Source: Halieaceae bacterium UBA3479 (GTDB lineage Bacteria > Pseudomonadota > Gammaproteobacteria > Pseudomonadales > Halieaceae). Taken from it: a DNA stretch of 5,228 bases. A model generated the notes under the pieces. That model had not been told where the DNA came from and did not search any database. It saw only the letters and a program-made list of their open reading frames with translations. Numbering within the stretch: the first letter of the stretch is position 1; each line of letters starts with the position of its first letter. Positions 1 through 5,228 of this stretch are shown here, piece after piece. The position numbers and the translations under genes are program-made. Where the stretch lies: the NCBI GenBank assembly GCA_002377985.1, contig DFQW01000208.1, forward strand, positions 1,554 through 6,781. The letters run 5' to 3'.

Positions 1-20
1 AGCCACTCGGCCACTTCTCC
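1..20 (-). tRNA. tRNA-Ser, 5' end only (truncated by window edge)
   Basis: Read on the minus strand these bases are GGAGAAGTGGCCGAGTGGCT. This is the typical start of a bacterial serine tRNA: the 5' acceptor strand GGAGAAG, then TG, then the D-stem and start of the D-loop (GCCGAGTGGCT). The anticodon, long variable arm and 3' end lie beyond base 1, so the isoacceptor cannot be read. A serine tRNA downstream of csrA is a recurrent arrangement in gammaproteobacteria, which supports the call. The gene begins 12 bases after the csrA stop codon and no separate promoter is evident in that gap, so co-transcription with csrA is likely (inference). Confidence 0.85.
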
Positions 21-32
21 GGATTTTTTAGT

Positions 33-221
33 TCAGTCTTCCACCGCCTTTTGGGAGGCGGCTTCTTCTATGCGATTGAGTATTTCCTCTCGATGCACTG
101 CAACGTCTTTGGGTGCGTTGACACCCACCCGCACCTGATTGCCTTTTACACCCAGCACCGTGATGGTGACATCGTCACCGATCATCAGTGACTCCCCTAC
201 GCGTCGCGTTAAAATCAGCAT
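33..221 (-). CDS. csrA: Carbon storage regulator CsrA (RsmA family)
   Basis: CsrA is a small homodimeric RNA-binding protein of the cytoplasm. It binds GGA motifs in mRNA leaders, often over the ribosome binding site, and changes translation or stability of mRNAs for carbon storage, motility, biofilm and secondary metabolism. The 62-residue product has the family's usual length (E. coli 61). It starts [16 protein letters not shown] and keeps the core [14 protein letters not shown] (residues 25-38) and VHREEI (42-47), including Arg44 and Leu4, which are key RNA-contact positions in characterised CsrA. The variable C-terminal tail is [11 protein letters not shown]. The ATG at 221 is preceded by AAGGAA with a 7-base spacing. 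The gene follows lysC by 74 bp on the same strand and precedes tRNA-Ser by 12 bp. All functional residues appear intact. Confidence 0.98.
   Translation of the reverse strand: MLILTRRVGESLMIGDDVTITVLGVKGNQVRVGVNAPKDVAVHREEILNRIEEAASQKAVED
44..61 (-). other. Stem-loop in the 3' end of csrA
   Basis: The minus-strand transcript can fold a perfect 6-bp GC-rich stem (CCGCCT paired with AGGCGG) around a 6-base loop. It covers codons near the C-terminus of csrA (roughly ASQKAV). No T run follows on the minus strand, so it does not look like an intrinsic terminator. It could affect mRNA stability or processing next to the tRNA, or be incidental in GC-rich coding sequence. Confidence 0.35.
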
Positions 222-295
222 GCCTCACTTCCTTGTAATGCCGGCCCGACTTTCTCTCATTAGGCCGGATCCCGATAGCTCAACCCAGTAGAGGA
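222..295 (-). promoter_or_regulatory. csrA leader: ribosome binding site with GGA motif, and hairpin
   Basis: The lysC-csrA gap holds the csrA ribosome binding site, AAGGAA at 229-234, which contains a GGA, the CsrA recognition core. A second GGA lies at 270-272, at the foot of a hairpin whose arms are CCGGCC (241-246) and GGCCGG (263-268) with a 16-base loop. No T run follows the hairpin, so it is not an obvious lysC terminator, and lysC-csrA read-through is plausible. E. coli csrA is known to repress its own translation through GGA sites in its leader. The two GGA motifs make similar feedback possible here, but this is inference. No confident sigma-70 promoter was found. Confidence 0.45.
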
Positions 296-787
296 TCAAT
301 TCGCCTCATTAACAGTATCAAGCCCAAAAGCAGAATGCAGGCTCCGCACCGCCAGTTCAAGATATTTTTCTTCGATGATCACCGAGATTTTAATCTCCGA
401 GGTACTGATCATCTGAATGTTCACCCCAACATCGGCCAGCGCCTTAAACATGGTCGCTGCCACGCCCGAGTGAGATCGCATGCCGACTCCAACAACAGAG
501 ACCTTGGCAATGTGGTCGTCCGTCAGCACCTCGCCGGCACCCAATTCCGCCACCACAGGCATTAGCAACTGCGCCGTCTTGTCCATGTCACTGCGCGCGA
601 CGGTGAAAGTAAAATCGGTCTCATTCTCGCCGCGATTATTCTGCAGAATGACATCGACCTCGATATTTGCCTCTCCAACAGGACCCAAAATGCGATAAGC
701 CATTCCGGGATTATCCGGTACGCCAATGACAGTAAGCTTCGCCTCATCGCGATTAAACGCAATCCCTGCAATAACTGGGGCTTCCAT
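296..787 (-). CDS. lysC: Aspartokinase beta (regulatory) subunit from an internal in-frame start of lysC
   Basis: Codon 248 of lysC is ATG (785-787) in the lysC frame. Eight bases upstream lies AGGAGG (minus strand, 796-801), a perfect Shine-Dalgarno match and far better than the one at the full-length start. Translation from here gives 163 residues beginning [20 protein letters not shown], which is the linker plus both ACT domains and no kinase domain. In Bacillus subtilis aspartokinase II and Corynebacterium glutamicum LysC, the beta subunit of an alpha2-beta2 enzyme is made from an internal start at essentially this position (about residue 246-250). The C. glutamicum beta subunit also begins MEEAV, as I remember it. 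The sequence shows the start and ribosome binding site directly; that the subunit is made here is inferred. Confidence 0.78.
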   Translation of the reverse strand: MEAPVIAGIAFNRDEAKLTVIGVPDNPGMAYRILGPVGEANIEVDVILQNNRGENETDFTFTVARSDMDKTAQLLMPVVAELGAGEVLTDDHIAKVSVVGVGMRSHSGVAATMFKALADVGVNIQMISTSEIKISVIIEEKYLELAVRSLHSAFGLDTVNEAN

Positions 788-1528
788 AGAGGTATCCTCC
801 TCGGTAGAAATCAGTGTGCCCGGTCCGTCCTCAAAGCTGCTCAGCACCCGAAGCGGGACCTTATATTTACCCGCAAATTCCACCGAGCGAATCTGTAGCA
901 CTTTCGAGCCCATACTCGACATCTCAAGCATTTCTTCGAAGGTAATGTGATCGAGCCGTCTTGCACCGTCCACCATGCGCGGATCGGTCGTATAAACGCC
1001 ATCCACATCGGTATAGATCTGGCACTCGTCCGCCTTCAGCGCTGCGGCCAACGCTACCGCCGTGGTGTCAGACCCGCCTCGCCCCAAAGTGGTGACATTA
1101 CCCTGCACGTCAACCCCCTGAAAGCCAGCGACAACGGGCACCCCACCCGCCTCCAGCTCGGATTTGAGCGTATCAAGCTTGATATCCTGAATGCGCGCCT
1201 TGTTGTGGGCACTGTCAGTAAGAATCCCCACCTGATTACCACTGTAGGAGCGAGCGCGAACGCCGCGCTCATGCAACGCCATGCTAAGTAGCGCGGTGGT
1301 GACTTTTTCGCCAGTGCTGAGCAGCGCGTCCAGCTCCCGTGGCGCAGGATTCGGCTGAATTTCCTTGGCGAGGGCGAGCAAACGGTTGGTTTCGCCGGAC
1401 ATGGCAGATACAACCACAACAACATCATGGCCCTCGCCTTTAAAGCGAGCCACGCGCTCCGCGACAGCCCGAATCCGCTCTACCGAGCCGACCGAGGTTC
1501 CGCCGTACTTTTGAACTATCAGCGCCAT
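296..1528 (-). CDS. lysC: Aspartate kinase (aspartokinase), full-length alpha form
   Basis: Aspartokinase phosphorylates L-aspartate with ATP to 4-phospho-aspartate, the first step toward lysine, diaminopimelate, threonine, methionine and isoleucine. The 410-residue protein has the length of the pseudomonad and corynebacterial type. The kinase domain covers about residues 1-245, with KYGGTSVG (7-14, catalytic Lys7), [11 protein letters not shown] (148-158 region) and [13 protein letters not shown] (172-184). Two C-terminal ACT domains follow (about 263-340 and 343-408), including [11 protein letters not shown], a segment of the type that binds lysine or threonine as feedback inhibitor. I chose ATG 1528 ([10 protein letters not shown]) because family members start there. 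An in-frame GTG at 1570 would add 14 unlike residues. No good Shine-Dalgarno precedes 1528: only AGG, one base from the ATG, after a T run. Neighbours are csrA downstream and the divergent acyl-CoA ligase upstream. Confidence 0.97.
   Translation of the reverse strand: MALIVQKYGGTSVGSVERIRAVAERVARFKGEGHDVVVVVSAMSGETNRLLALAKEIQPNPAPRELDALLSTGEKVTTALLSMALHERGVRARSYSGNQVGILTDSAHNKARIQDIKLDTLKSELEAGGVPVVAGFQGVDVQGNVTTLGRGGSDTTAVALAAALKADECQIYTDVDGVYTTDPRMVDGARRLDHITFEEMLEMSSMGSKVLQIRSVEFAGKYKVPLRVLSSFEDGPGTLISTEEDTSMEAPVIAGIAFNRDEAKLTVIGVPDNPGMAYRILGPVGEANIEVDVILQNNRGENETDFTFTVARSDMDKTAQLLMPVVAELGAGEVLTDDHIAKVSVVGVGMRSHSGVAATMFKALADVGVNIQMISTSEIKISVIIEEKYLELAVRSLHSAFGLDTVNEAN
796..801 (-). promoter_or_regulatory. 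Internal ribosome binding site for the aspartokinase beta subunit
   Basis: AGGAGG on the minus strand is exactly complementary to the 16S rRNA anti-Shine-Dalgarno core. It is 8 bases from the in-frame ATG at 787. It is encoded by the Glu-Glu-Asp codons (residues 243-245) in the linker between kinase and ACT domains, where protein sequence is weakly constrained. This supports selection for ribosome binding rather than for the amino acids. Confidence 0.75.
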
Positions 1529-1669
1529 GCCTAAAAAAAGCTTGCAGTTGCGAGGGCGCGTATTTAACACGATTCAGCGCTCGGTGAGAACCGGGTTTGG
1601 TGATAGTGGCAAGCTTTATGTCGATCCTCTAGGCTAGCAGACACAAAATCAAAACATTGCCGATTAACC
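1529..1669. promoter_or_regulatory. Divergent intergenic region between lysC and the acyl-CoA ligase
   Basis: These 141 bp must hold the promoters or leaders of two divergent genes. The half near the ligase (about 1641-1669) is A-rich on the plus strand. Neither gene has a convincing Shine-Dalgarno: the ligase ATG at 1670 is preceded by CGATTAACC. I could not place a confident -35/-10 pair on either strand; minus-strand candidates such as TTTTGA with TAGAGG at 17 bp spacing match the consensus poorly. The best-defined element is the long inverted repeat listed separately. Confidence 0.5.
1533..1617 (-). promoter_or_regulatory. lysC leader inverted repeat with terminator-like T run
   Basis: On the minus strand AAAGCTTGC (1609-1617) is followed 63 bases later by its exact complement GCAAGCTTT (1537-1545). 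The second arm runs into a continuous T stretch (7 T in total, 1533-1539), then AGGC and the lysC ATG. Two smaller helices are possible inside: CGGT/ACCG (1590-1593 with 1582-1585, 4-base loop), and CGAG+CGC with GCG+CTCG (1577-1583 with 1551-1559, 2-base bulge). They share two bases, so both cannot form fully at once. A junction closed by an outer stem and followed by T residues resembles an attenuator or riboswitch layout. The same arms could instead be two binding sites for a DNA-binding regulator. It is too short for the lysine riboswitch. Function is unproven. Confidence 0.4.
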
Positions 1670-3196
1670 ATGACCTCAGCCGACCCACTTTACAACGACT
1701 GGCTACATCAGCAGCTTAGGGTGCAGCCCAATCATCTCGCCGTATACGATCTCACCGCAGACCGCTCTTTTAACTGGCACGAGTTCAATACCCGCGTCGA
1801 CGCACTCGCCCACTGGTTTCATGCCGCGGGTATCTGTTCGGGGGATCGCATTGCCTACCTCGGGCTCAATAGTTCAGATGTGGTGGAGATCTTTTTCGCC
1901 ACGCTACGCATTGGCGCTGTCTATGTCCCGCTAAATTTTCGGCTCACTGCACCCGAGCTCAGCTTCATCATCGGTGATTGCTCGCCGTCGGCAATTTTCT
2001 ATGACCGGGATTTCAGTGCGGTGATCGATGCCATCGACGCCAAAGTGAAACCCGAAATTCTTGTGGAGACTGCTCTCGATGGTTCAGAGAGCGCGTACGA
2101 AGGCTGTTTTTCACCCAACCTTCCTGCACTTGAGCCCGAGGCCGTCAATGCCGACACGCTCTCGATGATCATGTATTCCTCGGGCACTACAGGCAAACCC
2201 AAAGGCGTGATGTATACCCGTCGTATGATGTTGGCATCGGCCCTCAACCTCCTTCAACCCAGTGAAGCCAGTCCCGACAGCCGGGTACTCAACGTCATGC
2301 CGCTTTTCCATATTGGCGGGATGCAATTTATATTGATGGCGGTGAAATTCGGCATCCCCCACCTCATGATGCGTGGCTTCGAGCCGCAAGCGATGTTGCA
2401 AGCCATTAACGACCCTGACCTCGGTATCACCAATATTGGTGGCGTACCGGCCATGTGGGGCGCTATGTCGCTGATGCCCAATATTGATAGCGTGGACTTT
2501 AGCCGGATCAGAGTTGCCGCCACGGGCGCCGAATCAGTGCCCGAACCCATGCTGAAGGAATGGCAACAACGGGGCATTTTGCTGCAGGAGGTTTACGGAA
2601 TGACCGAGACTTCGGGGGTCATTTGCATGGCGCAAAAATCCGATCTCCCCCAACACATGGGTTATGCCGGCAGGGCTCTGCCCTACGGCGATGTCAAAGT
2701 GATGAAATCCGATACGGAAGAAGCCGCTACAGGTGAAGTCGGAGAAATCTGGATGCGAGGCGCCGCCGTCACCCCGGGATACTGGAACCGACCCGATGCG
2801 ACTGAGGAAGCTTTTGTTGGGGACTGGTTGAAGTCGGGTGACATCGGGCGTCGGGACGATACCGGGCGCCTGTCGGTGGAAGACCGCATCAAAGATATGT
2901 ACATCTCCGGTGGCGAGAACGTGTACCCCGCAGAAGTTGAGTCGGTGCTGATGGCCCATCCCGATATTAGGGAGGTCGCCGTAATCGGTGTTGCAGATAA
3001 AAAATGGGGGGAGGTGGGCTGCGCAGTGATAGCCAGCATCAGCGGCAACCCCTTATCGCTTGAAGCGGTGCAGGCGCAATGCGACGGTCATCTCGCCCGA
3101 TTCAAGTGGCCCCGGCGGGTCGAGCATACCGACGCACTACCCCGCAACAGCACGGGCAAAGTACAGAAGTTTGTGCTCAGGCAGCACTACGCCTAA
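1670..3196 (+). CDS. AMP-forming acyl-CoA synthetase (fatty-acid/carboxylate-CoA ligase, ANL superfamily)
   Basis: The 508-residue protein is a complete adenylate-forming ligase. It activates a carboxylic acid with ATP to an acyl-AMP and then forms the CoA thioester. Signature motifs in order: YSSGTTGKPKGV (169-180, phosphate-binding loop), PLFHIGGM (211-218), YGMTET (309-314), WLKSGDIG (386-393, ATP ribose Asp), RIKDMYISGGENVYPAEVE (406-424, hinge and CoA-side loop) and PRNSTGKVQK (491-500) with catalytic Lys497. The GGENVYPAEVE hinge is typical of fatty-acyl, aryl and MenE-like CoA ligases rather than NRPS modules, and no carrier domain or signal peptide is seen. The substrate cannot be told from sequence; medium/long-chain or aromatic acids are all possible. 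ATG 1670 is the first usable start and fits the family N-terminus, though it lacks a clear Shine-Dalgarno. The gene is divergent from lysC and convergent with alaS. Confidence 0.93.
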   Translation: MTSADPLYNDWLHQQLRVQPNHLAVYDLTADRSFNWHEFNTRVDALAHWFHAAGICSGDRIAYLGLNSSDVVEIFFATLRIGAVYVPLNFRLTAPELSFIIGDCSPSAIFYDRDFSAVIDAIDAKVKPEILVETALDGSESAYEGCFSPNLPALEPEAVNADTLSMIMYSSGTTGKPKGVMYTRRMMLASALNLLQPSEASPDSRVLNVMPLFHIGGMQFILMAVKFGIPHLMMRGFEPQAMLQAINDPDLGITNIGGVPAMWGAMSLMPNIDSVDFSRIRVAATGAESVPEPMLKEWQQRGILLQEVYGMTETSGVICMAQKSDLPQHMGYAGRALPYGDVKVMKSDTEEAATGEVGEIWMRGAAVTPGYWNRPDATEEAFVGDWLKSGDIGRRDDTGRLSVEDRIKDMYISGGENVYPAEVESVLMAHPDIREVAVIGVADKKWGEVGCAVIASISGNPLSLEAVQAQCDGHLARFKWPRRVEHTDALPRNSTGKVQKFVLRQHYA

Positions 3197-3206
3197 CAGA
3201 TACCGC

Positions 3207-5228
3207 CTAGCCGAGCTGTGCAGACACCCACTCAGGCAGGGTAGCCAGTACCGAGGGTAAAGCAGCAACATCGGAACCACCGCCCTGTGCCATGTCAGGC
3301 CGACCCCCACCTTTGCCACCCAGCAGCCCGGCGAAATGTTTGATCACATCCCCTGCTTTGACACGATCTGTGGCATCCGGGGTCACCCCCGCTACCAACG
3401 CGATCTTGCCCTCTTCCACCGCCGCCAACAGGATCACGCCGCTACCCAGTTTGTTCTTGCACTGATCGAGAGTGTCTCGCAAGGTCGCGGCCGTAGCGCC
3501 CTCCACCTGAGCCGCCAACACCTTGATACCGTCGATCTCTACAGCATCTTGCGTCAGATCACCGCCCGCTGAAGTCGCGAGCTTCTGCCGCAGTCGCGTG
3601 GATTCCTTCTCCAGATCTCGCAACTCCGCGCGCAAAGATTCGACTTTACTCGACGCCGTCTCGGGAGAGGCTTTCAATGCACCACAGATTGACTGGAGAT
3701 CGGACGACAAGCGGGACACATGGGCCAATGCCGCCTCTCCGGTCAGGGCTTCGATTCGCCTGACGCCACTGGCGATACCCGATTCGCCCGTAATCCAGAA
3801 AAGGCCAATATCGCCGGTTCGCTCAACGTGAGTACCGCCACACAGCTCCACCGAGAATCGATCGGCACCCATGGTCAGCACCCGCACCTCTTCACCGTAC
3901 TTCTCGCCAAAGAGTGCCATTGCGCCGGCCTCAATCGCCGCCTCCATGTTCATAAGCTCGGTGGTGACTGCGGCATTGGCGCGAACCTGTTCATTGACCA
4001 TGTCGGTAATCTTCGCCAGTGCCTGCGCCGATACGGGTTCCCCATGAGAGAAGTCAAAGCGAAGCCGCTGAGAGTCAACCAGAGATCCCTTTTGCAAAAT
4101 ATGATCGCCCAGCTCTCGCCGCAATGCCTCGTGCAAGAGGTGGGTTGCGGAATGATTCAATCGGGTCCGGTTGCGGAGCGCCGAATCGATCTGCGCGTCA
4201 ACCCGGTCACCGACCTTGACACTACCTGAGGTGACCGTCACGTGATGGAGATGATGCCCCTGGCTCTTGGTGGTATCCGTCACATCGACTGCGCCATCGT
4301 CGGTCAGCAACCGGCCACAATCCCCTACCTGTCCACCGCTCTCACCATAAAAAGGGGTGCGGTCCAGAATCAGGATGCCCGATTGATCCGCCTCGAGGCA
4401 CTCGACCGATACGCCATCGACGAGGATCGCCACAACGGCGCCCGCCGCCTGATCCGTCTCGTAGCCCAAAAATTCAGTCTCTCCCTCTACGTTGAGGGTC
4501 TGGCTGTAGTCGACCTTGAAGCCGGCATGATCCTGAGAGCGCCGTCGTTGCGCAGCCATCGCCGCCTCATAGCCATCGAGATCCAGACTCAAACCGCGCT
4601 CGCGCGCAATATCGTTGGTGAGATCTACGGGAAATCCATAGGTGTCATAGAGCTTGAAAATAACGGCACCCGGAATCACCGTATCCTCAATATCGGCAAG
4701 CGCCTCCTCAAGGATGGCCATGCCATTGTCCAGCGTGCGGGCAAACTGCTCTTCTTCATTGCGCAAAGCATCAGTAATAACCGCCTCTCGCTCATTCAGT
4801 TGCGGATACGCCTCGCCCATTTGCGCCAAGAGCGCGGGCACCAGTGCCGCAAAGAACGGAGCATCGGCGCCCAGCTTATTACCGTGTCGAATCGCGCGTC
4901 GAATGATGCGACGCAATACATAACCTCGGCCTTCGTTGCCCGGTAACACGCCGTCAGCAATCAGAAAAGCGCTGGAGCGCAAATGATCGGCAATAACGCG
5001 GAGTGATTTGTCGTCGGTCTCTGTCAGTCCCAGTTGCGCAGCGACCGCTTTGATCAACTGCGTGAACAGATCGATCTCGTAATTGGAGTGCACATGTTGC
5101 AGCACCGCAGCAATGCGCTCGAGACCCATACCGGTATCGACCGAAGGTGCAGGTAGCGGATGCAATTCGCCGCTGGCATCGCGGTTGTACTGCATAAAAA
5201 CCAGATTCCAGATCTCGATGTATCGATC
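3207..5228 (-). CDS. alaS: Alanyl-tRNA synthetase, C-terminal 673 residues (5' end outside window)
   Basis: AlaS charges tRNA-Ala with alanine and hydrolyses mischarged Ser- or Gly-tRNA-Ala. The frame stays open to the window edge, where it reads DRYIEIWNLVFMQYNRD, as in the E. coli enzyme near residue 204. About 200 N-terminal residues (class II motifs 1 and 2) are therefore missing, and the Met at 5195 is internal. Visible parts in order: motif 3 SVDTGMGLERIAA (29-41); tRNA-recognition helices with GYVLRRIIRRAIRHG (102-116); editing domain with the zinc ligands HSATH (359-363) and CGGTH (463-467); a charged, heptad-like segment (about 525-552); and the C-Ala domain with the glycine-rich GGKGGGRPDMAQGGG (637-651). 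Editing residues are intact. Predicted full length is close to E. coli's 876. The TAG stop lies 10 bp from the convergent ligase stop. Confidence 0.98.
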   Translation of the reverse strand, partial: DRYIEIWNLVFMQYNRDASGELHPLPAPSVDTGMGLERIAAVLQHVHSNYEIDLFTQLIKAVAAQLGLTETDDKSLRVIADHLRSSAFLIADGVLPGNEGRGYVLRRIIRRAIRHGNKLGADAPFFAALVPALLAQMGEAYPQLNEREAVITDALRNEEEQFARTLDNGMAILEEALADIEDTVIPGAVIFKLYDTYGFPVDLTNDIARERGLSLDLDGYEAAMAAQRRRSQDHAGFKVDYSQTLNVEGETEFLGYETDQAAGAVVAILVDGVSVECLEADQSGILILDRTPFYGESGGQVGDCGRLLTDDGAVDVTDTTKSQGHHLHHVTVTSGSVKVGDRVDAQIDSALRNRTRLNHSATHLLHEALRRELGDHILQKGSLVDSQRLRFDFSHGEPVSAQALAKITDMVNEQVRANAAVTTELMNMEAAIEAGAMALFGEKYGEEVRVLTMGADRFSVELCGGTHVERTGDIGLFWITGESGIASGVRRIEALTGEAALAHVSRLSSDLQSICGALKASPETASSKVESLRAELRDLEKESTRLRQKLATSAGGDLTQDAVEIDGIKVLAAQVEGATAATLRDTLDQCKNKLGSGVILLAAVEEGKIALVAGVTPDATDRVKAGDVIKHFAGLLGGKGGGRPDMAQGGGSDVAALPSVLATLPEWVSAQLG

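Noticed and set aside
261..290. A sigma-70-like pair for csrA on the minus strand (TTGAGC and TAATGA).
   Set aside because: The spacer is only 15 bases and the matches are modest. It is not strong enough to call a promoter from sequence alone.
1529..1570. Upstream GTG start for lysC at 1570, adding 14 residues.
   Set aside because: The extension (LNTRPRNCKLFLG) does not resemble aspartokinase N-termini, no ribosome binding site precedes the GTG, and the coding sequence would run through the inverted-repeat arm and T run. [10 protein letters not shown] is the family start.
289..1631. TAGAGGATC in inverted orientation on both sides of lysC (289-297 and 1623-1631).
   Set aside because: Nine bases with no terminal-repeat structure, no target duplication and no mobile gene inside. 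lysC is a core gene in its expected place, so chance is the simplest explanation.
1529..1640. Lysine riboswitch (L box) upstream of lysC.
   Set aside because: The leader is only about 100-140 bases and lacks the series of conserved L-box motifs; a chance TAGAGG is the only resemblance. The known aptamer alone is longer than this.
1562..1642. Leader peptide for attenuation: a 26-codon GTG-initiated frame on the minus strand in the lysC leader.
   Set aside because: It contains a single lysine codon, no runs of threonine, methionine or lysine codons, and no ribosome binding site, so it lacks the hallmark of amino acid attenuation.
4242..4946. A 234-codon open frame on the plus strand, opposite alaS.
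   Set aside because: It is antisense to highly conserved alaS coding sequence, shows no recognisable domain and has no Shine-Dalgarno that I can see. Long antisense frames are common in GC-rich genes. Other antisense frames in alaS, lysC and the ligase were dropped for the same reason.
3207..5195. AlaS starting at the Met at 5195.
   Set aside because: The frame continues upstream to the window edge with conserved AlaS sequence (DRYIEIWNLVF), so this Met is internal and the gene is simply cut by the window.

Overview
The window looks like a conserved housekeeping locus of a gammaproteobacterium. CsrA is nearly identical to the enteric and pseudomonad proteins, and AlaS resembles the E. coli enzyme along its visible length. 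The minus-strand order alaS - lysC - csrA - tRNA-Ser matches the arrangement I recall from Pseudomonas and relatives. The genus cannot be fixed from this sequence; a marine or environmental gammaproteobacterium is my guess.

Layout, left to right: bases 1-20 are the 5' end of a tRNA-Ser gene (minus), cut by the window edge. csrA (minus, 33-221) ends 12 bases before it. lysC (minus, 296-1528) encodes a 410-residue aspartokinase. It carries an in-frame internal start at 787 with a perfect AGGAGG ribosome binding site, which predicts a separate 163-residue regulatory (beta) subunit. A 141-bp divergent intergenic region (1529-1669) follows. It holds a 9-bp inverted repeat whose minus-strand transcript ends in a T run just before the lysC start. 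An acyl-CoA synthetase of the AMP-forming family (plus, 1670-3196) then interrupts the otherwise minus-strand block. It converges on alaS (minus, 3207 to beyond 5228) with only 10 bp between the stop codons. About 200 N-terminal residues of AlaS lie outside the window.

The minus-strand genes serve translation (AlaS, tRNA-Ser), the aspartate-derived amino acid pathway (LysC) and global post-transcriptional control (CsrA). The acyl-CoA ligase has no obvious link to them and is probably an accessory insertion between alaS and lysC. I found no CRISPR array, insertion sequence, phage gene or defence system. The points worth following up are regulatory: the two-product lysC gene, the hairpin in the lysC leader, and the very tight csrA/tRNA-Ser junction.
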